NCBI GenBank assembly: GCA_902774815.1
Contig: CACYJV010000005.1
Span: 1 to 64,000 of the forward strand
Source: an uncultured Prevotellaceae bacterium
GTDB lineage: Bacteria > Bacteroidota > Bacteroidia > Bacteroidales > Bacteroidaceae
DNA: 64,000 bases
Direction: 5' to 3'
Part shown: positions 33,621 to 41,554 of the stretch, piece after piece
Position numbering within the stretch: position 1 is the first letter of the stretch
Layout: every line of letters begins with the position of its first letter
Notes under the pieces: generated by a model
The model's database searches: none
Told to the model about the DNA's origin: nothing
What the model saw: only the letters and a program-made list of their open reading frames with translations
Position numbers and translations under genes: made by a program

Positions 33621-33935
33621 ATGGCAAGCAAGCTCAACGCAATATGGAATTTTCTGAGTCACTACAAATATCTTATCGTTGTGGTGATAGGTATTGCCAT
33701 CGTGGGATTCCTCGATGAAAACAGCTTCATGCACCGCATGAAGTACGAGATGCAGATCAGCGACCTGAAGGCCGAAATCAAAAAGTACCAGCTACGGCAC
33801 GAGGCCGACTCTATACAGTTGCGAGAGCTGCGTCTGAATCCCAAGGCCATCGAGAAGATAGCGCGTGGCCGCTACTTCATGAAGACCGACGACGAGGACA
33901 TATTTGTATTCAGCGACGATGTACAAGCTAAGTAA
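33621..33935 (+). CDS. FtsB/DivIC-like septum formation initiator
   Basis: This 104-residue protein has a short cytoplasmic start, one membrane helix (YLIVVVIGIAIVGFLDE), a coiled coil (MQISDLKAEIKKYQLRHEADS) and a C-terminal ARGRYFMKTDDEDIFVF, the pattern of FtsB/DivIC division proteins. It would act in the divisome with FtsL and FtsQ. I start it at 33621, after the promoter; the frame upstream would overlap the -7 box region. The next gene starts inside its last codons. Confidence 0.87.
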   Translation: MASKLNAIWNFLSHYKYLIVVVIGIAIVGFLDENSFMHRMKYEMQISDLKAEIKKYQLRHEADSIQLRELRLNPKAIEKIARGRYFMKTDDEDIFVFSDDVQAK

Positions 33936-34347
33936 ACTCCAGAACATTCTTCTTTCCCTGGGCGCCCTGCTGATGGTAGTTGGCGCCTGCCTGTTTGTGG
34001 TGCAATGCGGCCGGCAAATAGCCTGCTGGGTGTTTCTTGTGGGCACGGTACTCTTTGCCGTCATCCAGTCGATGCAGCAATACGAAGGCCGCAACCTGGT
34101 GGTGCGCCGCCTGAAGCGCATCATGAACGTGTCCGACCTGCTGATCCTGCTTTCGGGCATCTTGATGGTCGACACCCAGTACAACTTTCTCCTGCCCCTG
34201 TTCCGCCTTCATGGCTCCGAAGGCTACTACGCATATATAGAATATGTTTACAACAAATGGGTGGTTTTGCTGCTCATCGGAGCCTTGTTGCAACTATACA
34301 CGACCTACCGTATTAGCGGCGAATTGGGCCAGGATGAGCCGAAATGA
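33919..34347 (+). CDS. Small integral membrane protein, unknown function
   Basis: This 142-residue protein has four predicted membrane helices (e.g. ILLSLGALLMVVGACLFVV, ACWVFLVGTVLFAVI, LLILLSGILMVDTQY and WVVLLLIGALLQLYTTY). I do not recognise a domain. Its start (MYKLSKLQN) overlaps the end of the FtsB-like gene by 17 bases, indicating coupled expression and perhaps a division- or envelope-related role. Confidence 0.75.
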   Translation: MYKLSKLQNILLSLGALLMVVGACLFVVQCGRQIACWVFLVGTVLFAVIQSMQQYEGRNLVVRRLKRIMNVSDLLILLSGILMVDTQYNFLLPLFRLHGSEGYYAYIEYVYNKWVVLLLIGALLQLYTTYRISGELGQDEPK

Positions 34348-34410
34348 GCACGCTGAAAAACAAAAAAAGTATAAAACCGCCCCCGATTTCATTAAATTGC
34401 ATAAAAATAT

Positions 34411-34441
34411 TTTCGTGCTTGAAGAATAGATAGTATCTTTG
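34411..34441 (+). promoter_or_regulatory. Promoter of the DUF4369 lipoprotein gene
   Basis: TTTC (34411-34414) and TATCTTTG (34434-34441), spacer 19 bases. Confidence 0.75.
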
Positions 34442-34470
34442 GCGCTCGAAAAAATGAACCAAGGCTAAGT

Positions 34471-35259
34471 ATGAACAGACTATTACTCGCTATCATATCG
34501 CTGATGGGATTGGCCTCTTGTGCCAACACCTACAACATTCAGGGCTCATCGAACGTCTCAACGCTCGATGGACGCATGCTCTACCTGAAGATACTCAAGG
34601 ACAACGACTTCAAGAAGATTGACTCGTGCGACGTTGTTCACGGCCAGTTTCACTTCACCGGATCGTTTGACTCCGTACGCATGGCGAGCATCTTCATGGA
34701 CGACGAGAGCGTGCTGCCCCTGGTTCTCGAAAGCGGCGACATCAGCATCCTTTTCGACAACACCCAGCAGACCGTCAGCGGTACTCCACTCAACGACGAA
34801 CTCTTCCGCTTCTTCAGCAGGTGGAACCAACTTCGTAGCGAGCAATTGGAACTGGTTCATCGCCATGATCAAGCCATTATGAACGGCAGTGACATGGCAC
34901 AGGTAGTCAACGAACTTAATGCCGAATCGATACGCCTTTCGGCTCAAGAGGACAGCCTTGTGACCACTTTCGTGACCGAAAACTTCGACAACGTGCTGGG
35001 TCCTGGTGTCTTCATGATGGTCACCGTGGGCAACCGCTACCCCCAGCTGACACCCTGGATTGAGGACATCATGAGTAAGGCTACGGACAACTTCAAGAAC
35101 GATGCCTACGTGAAGAACTACTATGAGACTGCTCGCGAGAACCAGGAAATCATGAATGGACTTCGCGACGCTCCGCAGGTGCAGCAACCTCTGCCCGCTC
35201 AGCAGCCGCCCGTGACGCCTGCTCCCACGCCAAACCAGCTGGCAACTCCCGTGAAGTGA
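34471..35259 (+). CDS. DUF4369 domain lipoprotein
   Basis: This 262-residue protein has a lipobox GLASC (Cys 17) and then the DUF4369 pattern (YNIQGSSNVSTLDGRMLYLKIL, IDSCDVVHGQFHFTGSFDSVRMASI, PLVLESGDISI). In other Bacteroidetes proteins this domain precedes a thioredoxin-like domain, but here the rest is helical with a Pro/Gln-rich tail (residues 235-262) and no CxxC. It lies 11 bases before pyrC and shares its transcript. Confidence 0.85.
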   Translation: MNRLLLAIISLMGLASCANTYNIQGSSNVSTLDGRMLYLKILKDNDFKKIDSCDVVHGQFHFTGSFDSVRMASIFMDDESVLPLVLESGDISILFDNTQQTVSGTPLNDELFRFFSRWNQLRSEQLELVHRHDQAIMNGSDMAQVVNELNAESIRLSAQEDSLVTTFVTENFDNVLGPGVFMMVTVGNRYPQLTPWIEDIMSKATDNFKNDAYVKNYYETARENQEIMNGLRDAPQVQQPLPAQQPPVTPAPTPNQLATPVK

Positions 35260-35270
35260 ATGGAAGACCC

Positions 35271-36602
35271 ATGAGAATACTGATTGAGAACGGCACCATC
35301 GTCAGCGATTGCACTTGCAGCAAAGGTTCTGTCGTCATCGCCGACGACCGTATTGCCGACATCATCATTCATACCGATAACCCACAGCCCCGTGGCTCGT
35401 ACGACCGTGTGGTCGACGCCACGGGGGCTTTTGTTTTGCCAGGCGTCATCGACACGCATGTGCATTTTCGTGAACCCGGACTCACCGAGAAGGCCGACAT
35501 CGAGAGCGAAAGCCGTGCCGCTGCCTTCGGAGGCGTCACTTCCTATTGCGAAATGCCCAATACCGTTCCGCAGACGACCACCCTTGAGGCACTCGACGAG
35601 AAGCGACAGTTGGCCAAGGCGAAGAGTCACGTCAACTACGCCTTCTTCTTCGGAGCTACCAACGACAACTATCCTCTTTTCCAACAGATTGACCGTCACC
35701 ACACGCCAGGCGTGAAACTCTTCATGGGGTCGTCAACGGGCAATATGCTCGTCGACCACTACGGCTCGCTTTTGAAAGTGTTCGAAACGGCTGCCCTACT
35801 CCATCTGCCCGTCATGGCCCACTGCGAGGACACCGACATCATCAACCAGAACATGAAGCAGATGCAGAAGACCTATGGCGACGACCCGCCCGTGATGCTC
35901 CATCCGGCCATTCGCAGCGAGGAAGCCTGCCTGCAGTCGTCGGCGCTTGCCGCCCAGCTGGCACGTACCTTTGGCACTCAGCTGCACATCGCCCACATCT
36001 CTACGGCTCGCGAACTCGACCTGTTGGGAGGCAATGTCACGGGCGAAGCCTGCGTGGCCCATCTGCTCTTCACGCAAGACGACTACCTCAGCAAGGGAGC
36101 ACTCATCAAGTGCAACCCCGCCATCAAGCGGGCTGACGACCGCGAAGCCCTGCGCCAGGCACTCACAAACGGGCGCATCGCAACCATAGCCACCGACCAC
36201 GCCCCCCATCTGCTCAGCCAGAAGCAGGGCGGATGCCGCAAGGCTGCGTCAGGCATGCCCATGGTTCAGTTCTCGCTGCCCGTCATGCTCGGTCTTGCCG
36301 ACGAGGGCGTGTTGCCATTGGAACGTGTGGTCGAACTGATGTGCCATGCACCTGCACGTTTGTTTGAGGTGCACGAGCGCGGTTTCCTGCGCCCTGGCTA
36401 CAAGGCCGACGTGGCCATCGTCCGTCGTGTTGAACCATACGTAGTCGGTAACGAACTGGTGCAGAGCCGGTGTGCCTGGACGCCTCTGGTGGGCGACACC
36501 CTGCATTGGCGTGTCAGCCATACCCTTTGTAATGGCCAATTCGTGGTCGACGACGGCCGTTTCTGTGCCGACAGTCGTGGCGAAGAACTGCTGTTCCGCT
36601 AA
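35271..36602 (+). CDS. pyrC: Dihydroorotase
   Basis: This 443-residue amidohydrolase closes carbamoyl-aspartate to dihydroorotate in pyrimidine synthesis. Motifs are the metal-binding GVIDTHVHFREPGLTEKADI (His-x-His), EMPNTVPQTTTLEAL, VMAHCEDTD, LHIAHISTARELDLL and IATDHAPH with the catalytic Asp. This is the class I (PyrC/AllB-like) form. I start it at the ATG 35271; the GTG at 35256 overlaps the previous stop and would add five residues. Confidence 0.93.
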   Translation: MRILIENGTIVSDCTCSKGSVVIADDRIADIIIHTDNPQPRGSYDRVVDATGAFVLPGVIDTHVHFREPGLTEKADIESESRAAAFGGVTSYCEMPNTVPQTTTLEALDEKRQLAKAKSHVNYAFFFGATNDNYPLFQQIDRHHTPGVKLFMGSSTGNMLVDHYGSLLKVFETAALLHLPVMAHCEDTDIINQNMKQMQKTYGDDPPVMLHPAIRSEEACLQSSALAAQLARTFGTQLHIAHISTARELDLLGGNVTGEACVAHLLFTQDDYLSKGALIKCNPAIKRADDREALRQALTNGRIATIATDHAPHLLSQKQGGCRKAASGMPMVQFSLPVMLGLADEGVLPLERVVELMCHAPARLFEVHERGFLRPGYKADVAIVRRVEPYVVGNELVQSRCAWTPLVGDTLHWRVSHTLCNGQFVVDDGRFCADSRGEELLFR

Positions 36603-36670
36603 TTTTTCAACTGTTTTCTTCACTCCGTTTTATTCCACTCATCACTCGAAACAACCCCAAGGAGGCCAAA

Positions 36671-36925
36671 AGCGATGCTCCTGAAGGGAGGCAGTGACGT
36701 TCCATAGGTGAGGCAGCATTGTTTTCGTGGTTACGGAGCAACGCCCTTGAACTGATGGAGCGATGCTTTTAAGCCTACGGAGCTATGCTTTCGATGTTGC
36801 AGAGCTATGCTTTTGACCTTGCAGAGCATAGCTTTACAGGGGTATAAAGCTATGCTTTATATAGGTACGGAGCTATGCTCTATGGGGTACGGAGCAATGC
36901 TCTATGGGGTACGGAACGATGCCCT
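36671..36925. repeat. 22-bp-period array of GAGCTATGC-like motifs (12 units)
   Basis: The core (A/G)AGC(T/A)ATGCT recurs with its first A at 36671, 36693, 36715, 36737, 36759, 36781, 36803, 36825, 36848, 36871, 36893 and 36915, a spacing of 22 (twice 23). One unit (36825) is inverted. The units lie in the gap between pyrC and the MetH-activation gene; 22 is not a multiple of 3, so open frames across it are accidental. A four-unit array with the same period lies at 46245. Confidence 0.85.
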
Positions 36926-36982
36926 GTGCGAAGCCAAAAGTTGCTATGGGATTGCGAAAGGTCGTTTTTCTTGGACAATTAT

Positions 36983-37013
36983 TTTGCCAAGTCAGCAGAA
37001 AATAGTAACTTTG
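36983..37013 (+). promoter_or_regulatory. Promoter of the MetH-activation-domain gene
   Basis: TTTG (36983-36986) and TAACTTTG (37006-37013), spacer 19 bases. The stretch TTATTTTGCCAAGTCA is almost identical to that at the promoter at 39952. Confidence 0.78.
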
Positions 37014-37035
37014 CCTTTTCAAAGTGCATACAAAA

Positions 37036-37899
37036 ATGAGGAGCGACTACGACATCCATGAGGTGCGGCCCTACATCAACTGGACCTACTTCTACCATGC
37101 CTGGGGCGTGGCTGCCGACCGATTGGAGGACGAACGCATTCGGTTGAGGGCCGATGCCGACCAAGTGCTCGACGACATGGATGGACGTTTTCAGACGCAT
37201 AGCCTGTTCCTGCTGATGCCTGCTGCCAGCGATGGCGACGACATCGTGTTGCCTGGGGCACGCCTGCCCATGCTTCGACAGCAAAGCGGAGAGGGTACCT
37301 CGCTCTGCATGGCCGACTTCATCAAGCCCATTAGGGCAACGGGTAAGGTCGTCTGGGATGCCGAGGACGAGTCCTCCACACACGATTCGACCAGACACGT
37401 GCCCGACATCAGCACTCACATAGGACTCTTTGCAGCCTCCGTCGATGCACACTTCACCGACTACGGCGCCCCATCCGACGACTATCGACAACTGTTGCTC
37501 CAAACCTTGGCCGACCGACTGGCCGAAGCCACCGCCGAACGATTGCACCAACGCGTGCGACGAGAGTTCTGGGGCTATGCTCCCGACGAACAGCTGACCA
37601 TGGACGAGCTCCATCAGGAACGCTTTCAGGGCATACGGCCCGCCGTGGGCTATCCGTCGTTGCCCGACATGAGCATGAACTTCGTGCTCGACACGCTGCT
37701 CGACATGCAGCAGATAGGCATCCAACTGACCGAAAGCGGCATGATGCGACCCCACGCCAGCGTGTCGGGACTGATGCTGGCCCACCCTGAAGCACGCTAT
37801 TTCGACGTGGGGAGAATAGGTCCAGACCAGCTCTTCGACTATGCACGCCGACGCCACATACCCGCCGAACGCCTTCGAGCATTCCTTCGTGTGGGTTAA
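37036..37899 (+). CDS. Vitamin B12-dependent methionine synthase activation domain protein
   Basis: This 287-residue protein corresponds to the C-terminal S-adenosylmethionine-binding activation domain of cobalamin-dependent methionine synthase. Family segments are HEVRPYINWTYFYHAWG at the start, FWGYAPDE, GIRPAVGYPSLPDMS, and ESGMMRPHASVSGLMLAHPEARYF. It is stand-alone, whereas MetH is usually one polypeptide. It would reactivate oxidised cob(II)alamin. I start at ATG 37036; the GTG at 37024 is only about ten bases after the -7 box. Confidence 0.87.
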   Translation: MRSDYDIHEVRPYINWTYFYHAWGVAADRLEDERIRLRADADQVLDDMDGRFQTHSLFLLMPAASDGDDIVLPGARLPMLRQQSGEGTSLCMADFIKPIRATGKVVWDAEDESSTHDSTRHVPDISTHIGLFAASVDAHFTDYGAPSDDYRQLLLQTLADRLAEATAERLHQRVRREFWGYAPDEQLTMDELHQERFQGIRPAVGYPSLPDMSMNFVLDTLLDMQQIGIQLTESGMMRPHASVSGLMLAHPEARYFDVGRIGPDQLFDYARRRHIPAERLRAFLRVG

Positions 37900-37919
37900 C
37901 CTGACGAACACTCAACCCA

Positions 37920-39092
37920 ATGATTGCAAGAATTCTCATATTGCTCCTGCTGGTGTTGCTCTTGCCCCAGCTCTACATCGACCTCCGGAAACTGCGCCGC
38001 CGACCTCGATGGCTCCGACTGCTGCGATGGATTCCCACCGTGGCCATGATGGTGTGGACGGTGGTGCTGGCTTTCCAGCACGACTTCGTTTCGGACGACC
38101 TTGCAGCCGAGAATGTCTATCTGCTGGTGCTGGGCGTACTCTTCGTGCCCAAGGCTCTCTACGCCCTGTGTTCATTGGTGGGACGCATCGTAAAGGTGTT
38201 GGGCCACTATCGCTACAACTGGGGCAACCTGGTGGGTTTGATGTTAGGCTTATTTGCCGTCTTCGTGACGCTCTACGGCAGTTTCGTGGGCATCCGCAGG
38301 CTGAAAATCAACCATGTGGAGATAGTCCTCGAAAATCTTCCTGAAACCTACGACGGCTACAAAATGGTGGTTTTCTCTGATGCCCACGTGGGTTCTTTCA
38401 CGGGTTGGCGCCAAAAGCTGTTACAACGCGACGTCGATTCGATCAATGCACAGCTGGCAGACGCCATCGTATTCCTGGGCGACCTGCAGAATCTGCGCCC
38501 TTCCGAGCTCTATCCCGTGCAGGACATCCTGCGCCAACTGCGTGCGCGAGATGGCGTATTTTCGGTACTGGGCAACCACGACTACAGCGACTACATCAAC
38601 GACGACCCTGCCATCTGTGCCGCTAACGAACACGAGATGCAGAGCCGTCAGCAGCAATTTGGCTGGACACTGCTCATAAACGATTGGAAGCCCATCGACC
38701 GCGACTCGCGCAAGAACGGCCGGCTCGTCATTGCCGGGATGGAAAACTACGGGCAGAAAGAGGGCACACAGCGTGGCGACCTGCAGAAGACGTTGGCAGG
38801 CATCGGCAGCAAAGACTGTGTCGTTCTGCTGCAACACGATCCTACGGCATGGCAAACGCTGATCCTGCCCGAAGCCAACATCCCCTTGACGCTGAGCGGT
38901 CATACCCACGGCGGACAGGTGTCGCTCTTCGGATTGCGTGGCAGCCACCTCCGGCTAAACGAGGACTATGGCCTCTATCACGAAGGTCACCACCAGCTCT
39001 ACGTCACCTGCGGCATCGGCGGACTCGTGCCCTTCCGCTTCGGCGTATCGCCCGAGATTGCCGTCATCACATTGAAATCCGGGCAACAATAA
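37920..39092 (+). CDS. Membrane-anchored metallophosphoesterase
   Basis: This 390-residue protein has four N-terminal membrane helices (to about residue 130) and then a calcineurin-like phosphoesterase domain: VVFSDAHVGS, FLGDLQN, VLGNHDYSD, LLQHDPTAW and SGHTHGGQ, which supply the two-metal site. Related YkuE/YaeI proteins act on lipids such as UDP-diacylglucosamine; the substrate here is unknown. It starts 20 bases after the preceding gene. Confidence 0.9.
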   Translation: MIARILILLLLVLLLPQLYIDLRKLRRRPRWLRLLRWIPTVAMMVWTVVLAFQHDFVSDDLAAENVYLLVLGVLFVPKALYALCSLVGRIVKVLGHYRYNWGNLVGLMLGLFAVFVTLYGSFVGIRRLKINHVEIVLENLPETYDGYKMVVFSDAHVGSFTGWRQKLLQRDVDSINAQLADAIVFLGDLQNLRPSELYPVQDILRQLRARDGVFSVLGNHDYSDYINDDPAICAANEHEMQSRQQQFGWTLLINDWKPIDRDSRKNGRLVIAGMENYGQKEGTQRGDLQKTLAGIGSKDCVVLLQHDPTAWQTLILPEANIPLTLSGHTHGGQVSLFGLRGSHLRLNEDYGLYHEGHHQLYVTCGIGGLVPFRFGVSPEIAVITLKSGQQ

Positions 39093-39169
39093 GTAGTTAA
39101 GGAAATCAGAGGACATGTGTCTGGACCCCTGCACTCCATAATCGTAAATCGTAAATCCATAAATCGGAA

Positions 39170-39931
39170 ATGCTAAAGTTTCTCTATCGCGTCTATCAGT
39201 TGCTCATTGCTGCACCCCTATGCCTGCTGGCCACGCTCATCACAGCCGTCACCGTCATCGTGGGATGCTCGCTCGGCGACGGCCACTTCTGGGGCTATTA
39301 CCCTGGCCGTTGGTGGTCGAGGTTCATCATCCGCGTGCTGTTCCTGCCCGTGAAGGTCGAAGGACGCGAACACTTGCAGAAGGGACAGTCCTATGTCTTC
39401 GTGAGCAACCACCAGGGAGCCTTCGACATCTTCCTTATCTATGGCTTTCTGGGGCGCAACTTCAAGTGGATGATGAAGCGCCAGCTGCGCAGTCTCCCCT
39501 TCGTGGGAAAGGCTTGCGAGGCTGCCCACCATATCTTCGTCGACAAGCGCGGACCCAGCAAGATTCGCGAGACCTACGATCAGGCACGACAGACGCTGCG
39601 CGACGGCATGTCGCTCGTGGTGTTTCCCGAGGGTGCACGCTCCTTCACCGGGCACATGGCCCAATTCAAGCGTGGCGCTTTCATGCTGGCCGATGACCTG
39701 CAACTGCCCGTCTGCCCACTCACCATCAATGGTTCGTTCCGCGTGAAGCCCCGCATGAAGGACATCTACTGGGTGTTCTGGCATCCGCTTCGCCTGACTA
39801 TCCACGAACCCATCCAGCCCATCGGTCAGAGTGCCGACAACATCCGCCATACCGAAGAGGAGAGCTATCGCGTCATCATGTCCGCACTCGAGCCTGAATA
39901 TCAAGGTTTTGTGGAGAACCCCGACCAATAA
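39170..39931 (+). CDS. plsC: 1-acyl-sn-glycerol-3-phosphate acyltransferase
   Basis: This 253-residue protein has one N-terminal membrane helix and the PlsC motifs: NHQGAFD (the HX4D catalytic motif, about residue 81), KRGPSK, and FPEGARS (about 155). It transfers the second acyl chain in phosphatidic acid synthesis. The preceding 78 bases hold a short CGTAAATC tandem repeat (39140-39165). Confidence 0.92.
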   Translation: MLKFLYRVYQLLIAAPLCLLATLITAVTVIVGCSLGDGHFWGYYPGRWWSRFIIRVLFLPVKVEGREHLQKGQSYVFVSNHQGAFDIFLIYGFLGRNFKWMMKRQLRSLPFVGKACEAAHHIFVDKRGPSKIRETYDQARQTLRDGMSLVVFPEGARSFTGHMAQFKRGAFMLADDLQLPVCPLTINGSFRVKPRMKDIYWVFWHPLRLTIHEPIQPIGQSADNIRHTEEESYRVIMSALEPEYQGFVENPDQ

Positions 39932-39951
39932 GCAGTTTTTCTTGCATTTAT

Positions 39952-39982
39952 TTTGCTAAGTCAAAGAAATGTTGTAACTTCG
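39952..39982 (+). promoter_or_regulatory. Promoter of the 223-residue membrane protein gene
   Basis: TTTG (39952-39955) and TAACTTCG (39975-39982), spacer 19 bases; TTATTTTGCTAAGTCA matches the promoter at 36983. Confidence 0.72.
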
Positions 39983-40013
39983 CCGACAAATAGAACATTA
40001 TTACCGAAAGAAT

Positions 40014-40685
40014 ATGGATTTGAAAGAAAAGACAGGAGAAGTGGTAACCAAAGTGAAGCAGAACCGCAAGTGGCAGGTGGCTGCTGCTGTGGCCGTAGTG
40101 GCACTTCTGGCCCTGGTTGCCTTCTGTAGCTCGCCTGCGAAGCGCAGTGGTGGTCCCGGACTGCCAGTGGCCGAGGCCTTCGACAGCCTTGCTTCTGTGT
40201 TGCCCAAAGGCAGCGTGGTCGTGGCCCGATTCCCCGATGCCGAGCGTGCCGACATGTACTACATGAACAGCGGCGTTCTCTACTGCTTCAACGGCAAGAG
40301 CAAGTTGCTGGAGGAGATGAGCATCACAGGTGTTCCCAGTGGCAGCTATGTCGACGCAAAGCTTTCGCAGGACGAGAAGTTCATCATGCTCACCGTGCGT
40401 CAAGGCAAGCTCGACAAGCTCTATAGACTGAACACCATGAACCGAAACATCGTCGATATGGACAAGAGTACCGTGGTCGACGAGGACATCGTGGTGGTCG
40501 AGGAGAAACCCGTGAAGGCCGTCCAGAAGAAATCGGAGGTGCCCGTCATCGACGAACCTCTGCCCGAAGCTGCTTTTGCCGCCGAACCTGCTGGTGGTGG
40601 TCATGAACCCAAGAAGGAGTCGGCCGAACCCAAGAAGCAGGAGCCTGTGAACACTCCCGAGGTGACGACCATCTCGACAGAATAA
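40014..40685 (+). CDS. Single-pass membrane protein of unknown function
   Basis: This 223-residue protein has a basic N-terminus, one membrane helix (AAAVAVVALLALVAFCSS), a soluble beta-rich domain (about residues 50-145; KGSVVVARFPDAERADMYYMNSG, GKLDKLYRLNTM) and an acidic/Lys/Pro-rich tail. I do not recognise the domain. It stands before the mannosyltransferase gene; the gap holds a GTAAATGCGCAAACA duplication (40700-40737). Confidence 0.75.
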   Translation: MDLKEKTGEVVTKVKQNRKWQVAAAVAVVALLALVAFCSSPAKRSGGPGLPVAEAFDSLASVLPKGSVVVARFPDAERADMYYMNSGVLYCFNGKSKLLEEMSITGVPSGSYVDAKLSQDEKFIMLTVRQGKLDKLYRLNTMNRNIVDMDKSTVVDEDIVVVEEKPVKAVQKKSEVPVIDEPLPEAAFAAEPAGGGHEPKKESAEPKKQEPVNTPEVTTISTE

Positions 40686-40749
40686 AAAACACCCGTAATC
40701 GTAAATGCGCAAACAGTAAATGCGCAAACAGTAATTTGCAAATAGTCTC

Positions 40750-41544
40750 ATGAACAGCGACAGTATCGTCATCATCCCAACCTACAACGAGAAGGAGAAC
40801 ATTGAGAAAATCATCCGGGCCGTATTGGCACTCGGACAGTCCACCGTGGTTTCTGCCGACGGTTCCATGCAGCCTGCAGGCCACCAGTTCAACATACTCG
40901 TCATTGACGACGGTTCGCCCGACGGCACCGCCCAGATTGTCCACCGGCTGATGGACACAGAGTTTGCCGACCGCCTCTTTATCCTCGAGCGTTCAGGCAA
41001 GCTGGGCTTGGGAACGGCCTACATCACGGGATTCAAGTGGGCGTTGGAGCACCAGTACGACTACATCTTCGAGATGGATGCCGACTTCTCGCACGACCCC
41101 AACGACCTGCCGCGCCTCTACAGCGCTTGCCACGACGAAGGCTACGACCTCGCCATCGGTTCGCGCTACGTAAGCGGCGTCAACGTGGTGAACTGGCCCA
41201 TTGGCCGCGTGCTCATGAGCTACTTTGCCTCGAAGTATGTACGCTTCGTCACAGGCTTCAAGGTGCACGACACCACGGCAGGATTCAAGTGCTACAAGCG
41301 CCGTGTGCTGCAGACCATCGAACTCGACAAGATTCGTTTCAAGGGCTATGGCTTCCAAATAGAGATGAAGTACACCGCCCACAAGATAGGCTTCCGCATC
41401 AAGGAGGTACCTGTCATCTTCATCAACCGTCGCGAAGGCGTCTCGAAGATGTCGGGTGGCATCTTTGGCGAAGCATTCTTCGGCGTCATGCGCCTACGCT
41501 GGGACGGCTGGTTCCGCAAGTATCCGCCGCTGCCAGCTGACTGA
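40750..41544 (+). CDS. Polyprenol monophosphomannose synthase (GT2, DPM1-like)
   Basis: This 264-residue glycosyltransferase matches bacterial polyprenol-phosphate mannose synthases: IVIIPTYNEKENIEKIIRAV, DDGSPDGTA, RSGKLGLGTAYITGFKWALE, FEMDADFSHDPNDLP and DTTAGFKCYKRRVL. It transfers mannose from GDP-mannose to a polyprenyl phosphate on the inner face of the membrane. An extra stretch of about 16 residues (GQSTVVSADGSMQPAG) lies in the loop before the DDGSPDGT strand. mfd follows after ten bases. Confidence 0.92.
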   Translation: MNSDSIVIIPTYNEKENIEKIIRAVLALGQSTVVSADGSMQPAGHQFNILVIDDGSPDGTAQIVHRLMDTEFADRLFILERSGKLGLGTAYITGFKWALEHQYDYIFEMDADFSHDPNDLPRLYSACHDEGYDLAIGSRYVSGVNVVNWPIGRVLMSYFASKYVRFVTGFKVHDTTAGFKCYKRRVLQTIELDKIRFKGYGFQIEMKYTAHKIGFRIKEVPVIFINRREGVSKMSGGIFGEAFFGVMRLRWDGWFRKYPPLPAD

Positions 41545-41554
41545 TAAAACCTAA

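Noticed and set aside
36671-36925. CRISPR array
   Set aside because: The period of 22 bases leaves about 11 bases between motif copies, the units vary, one is inverted and no cas genes are near.
36807-37061. An 84-codon open frame across the 22-bp array
   Set aside because: The repeat period is not a multiple of three, so the frame reads the array in shifting registers, and it runs through the promoter of the next gene.
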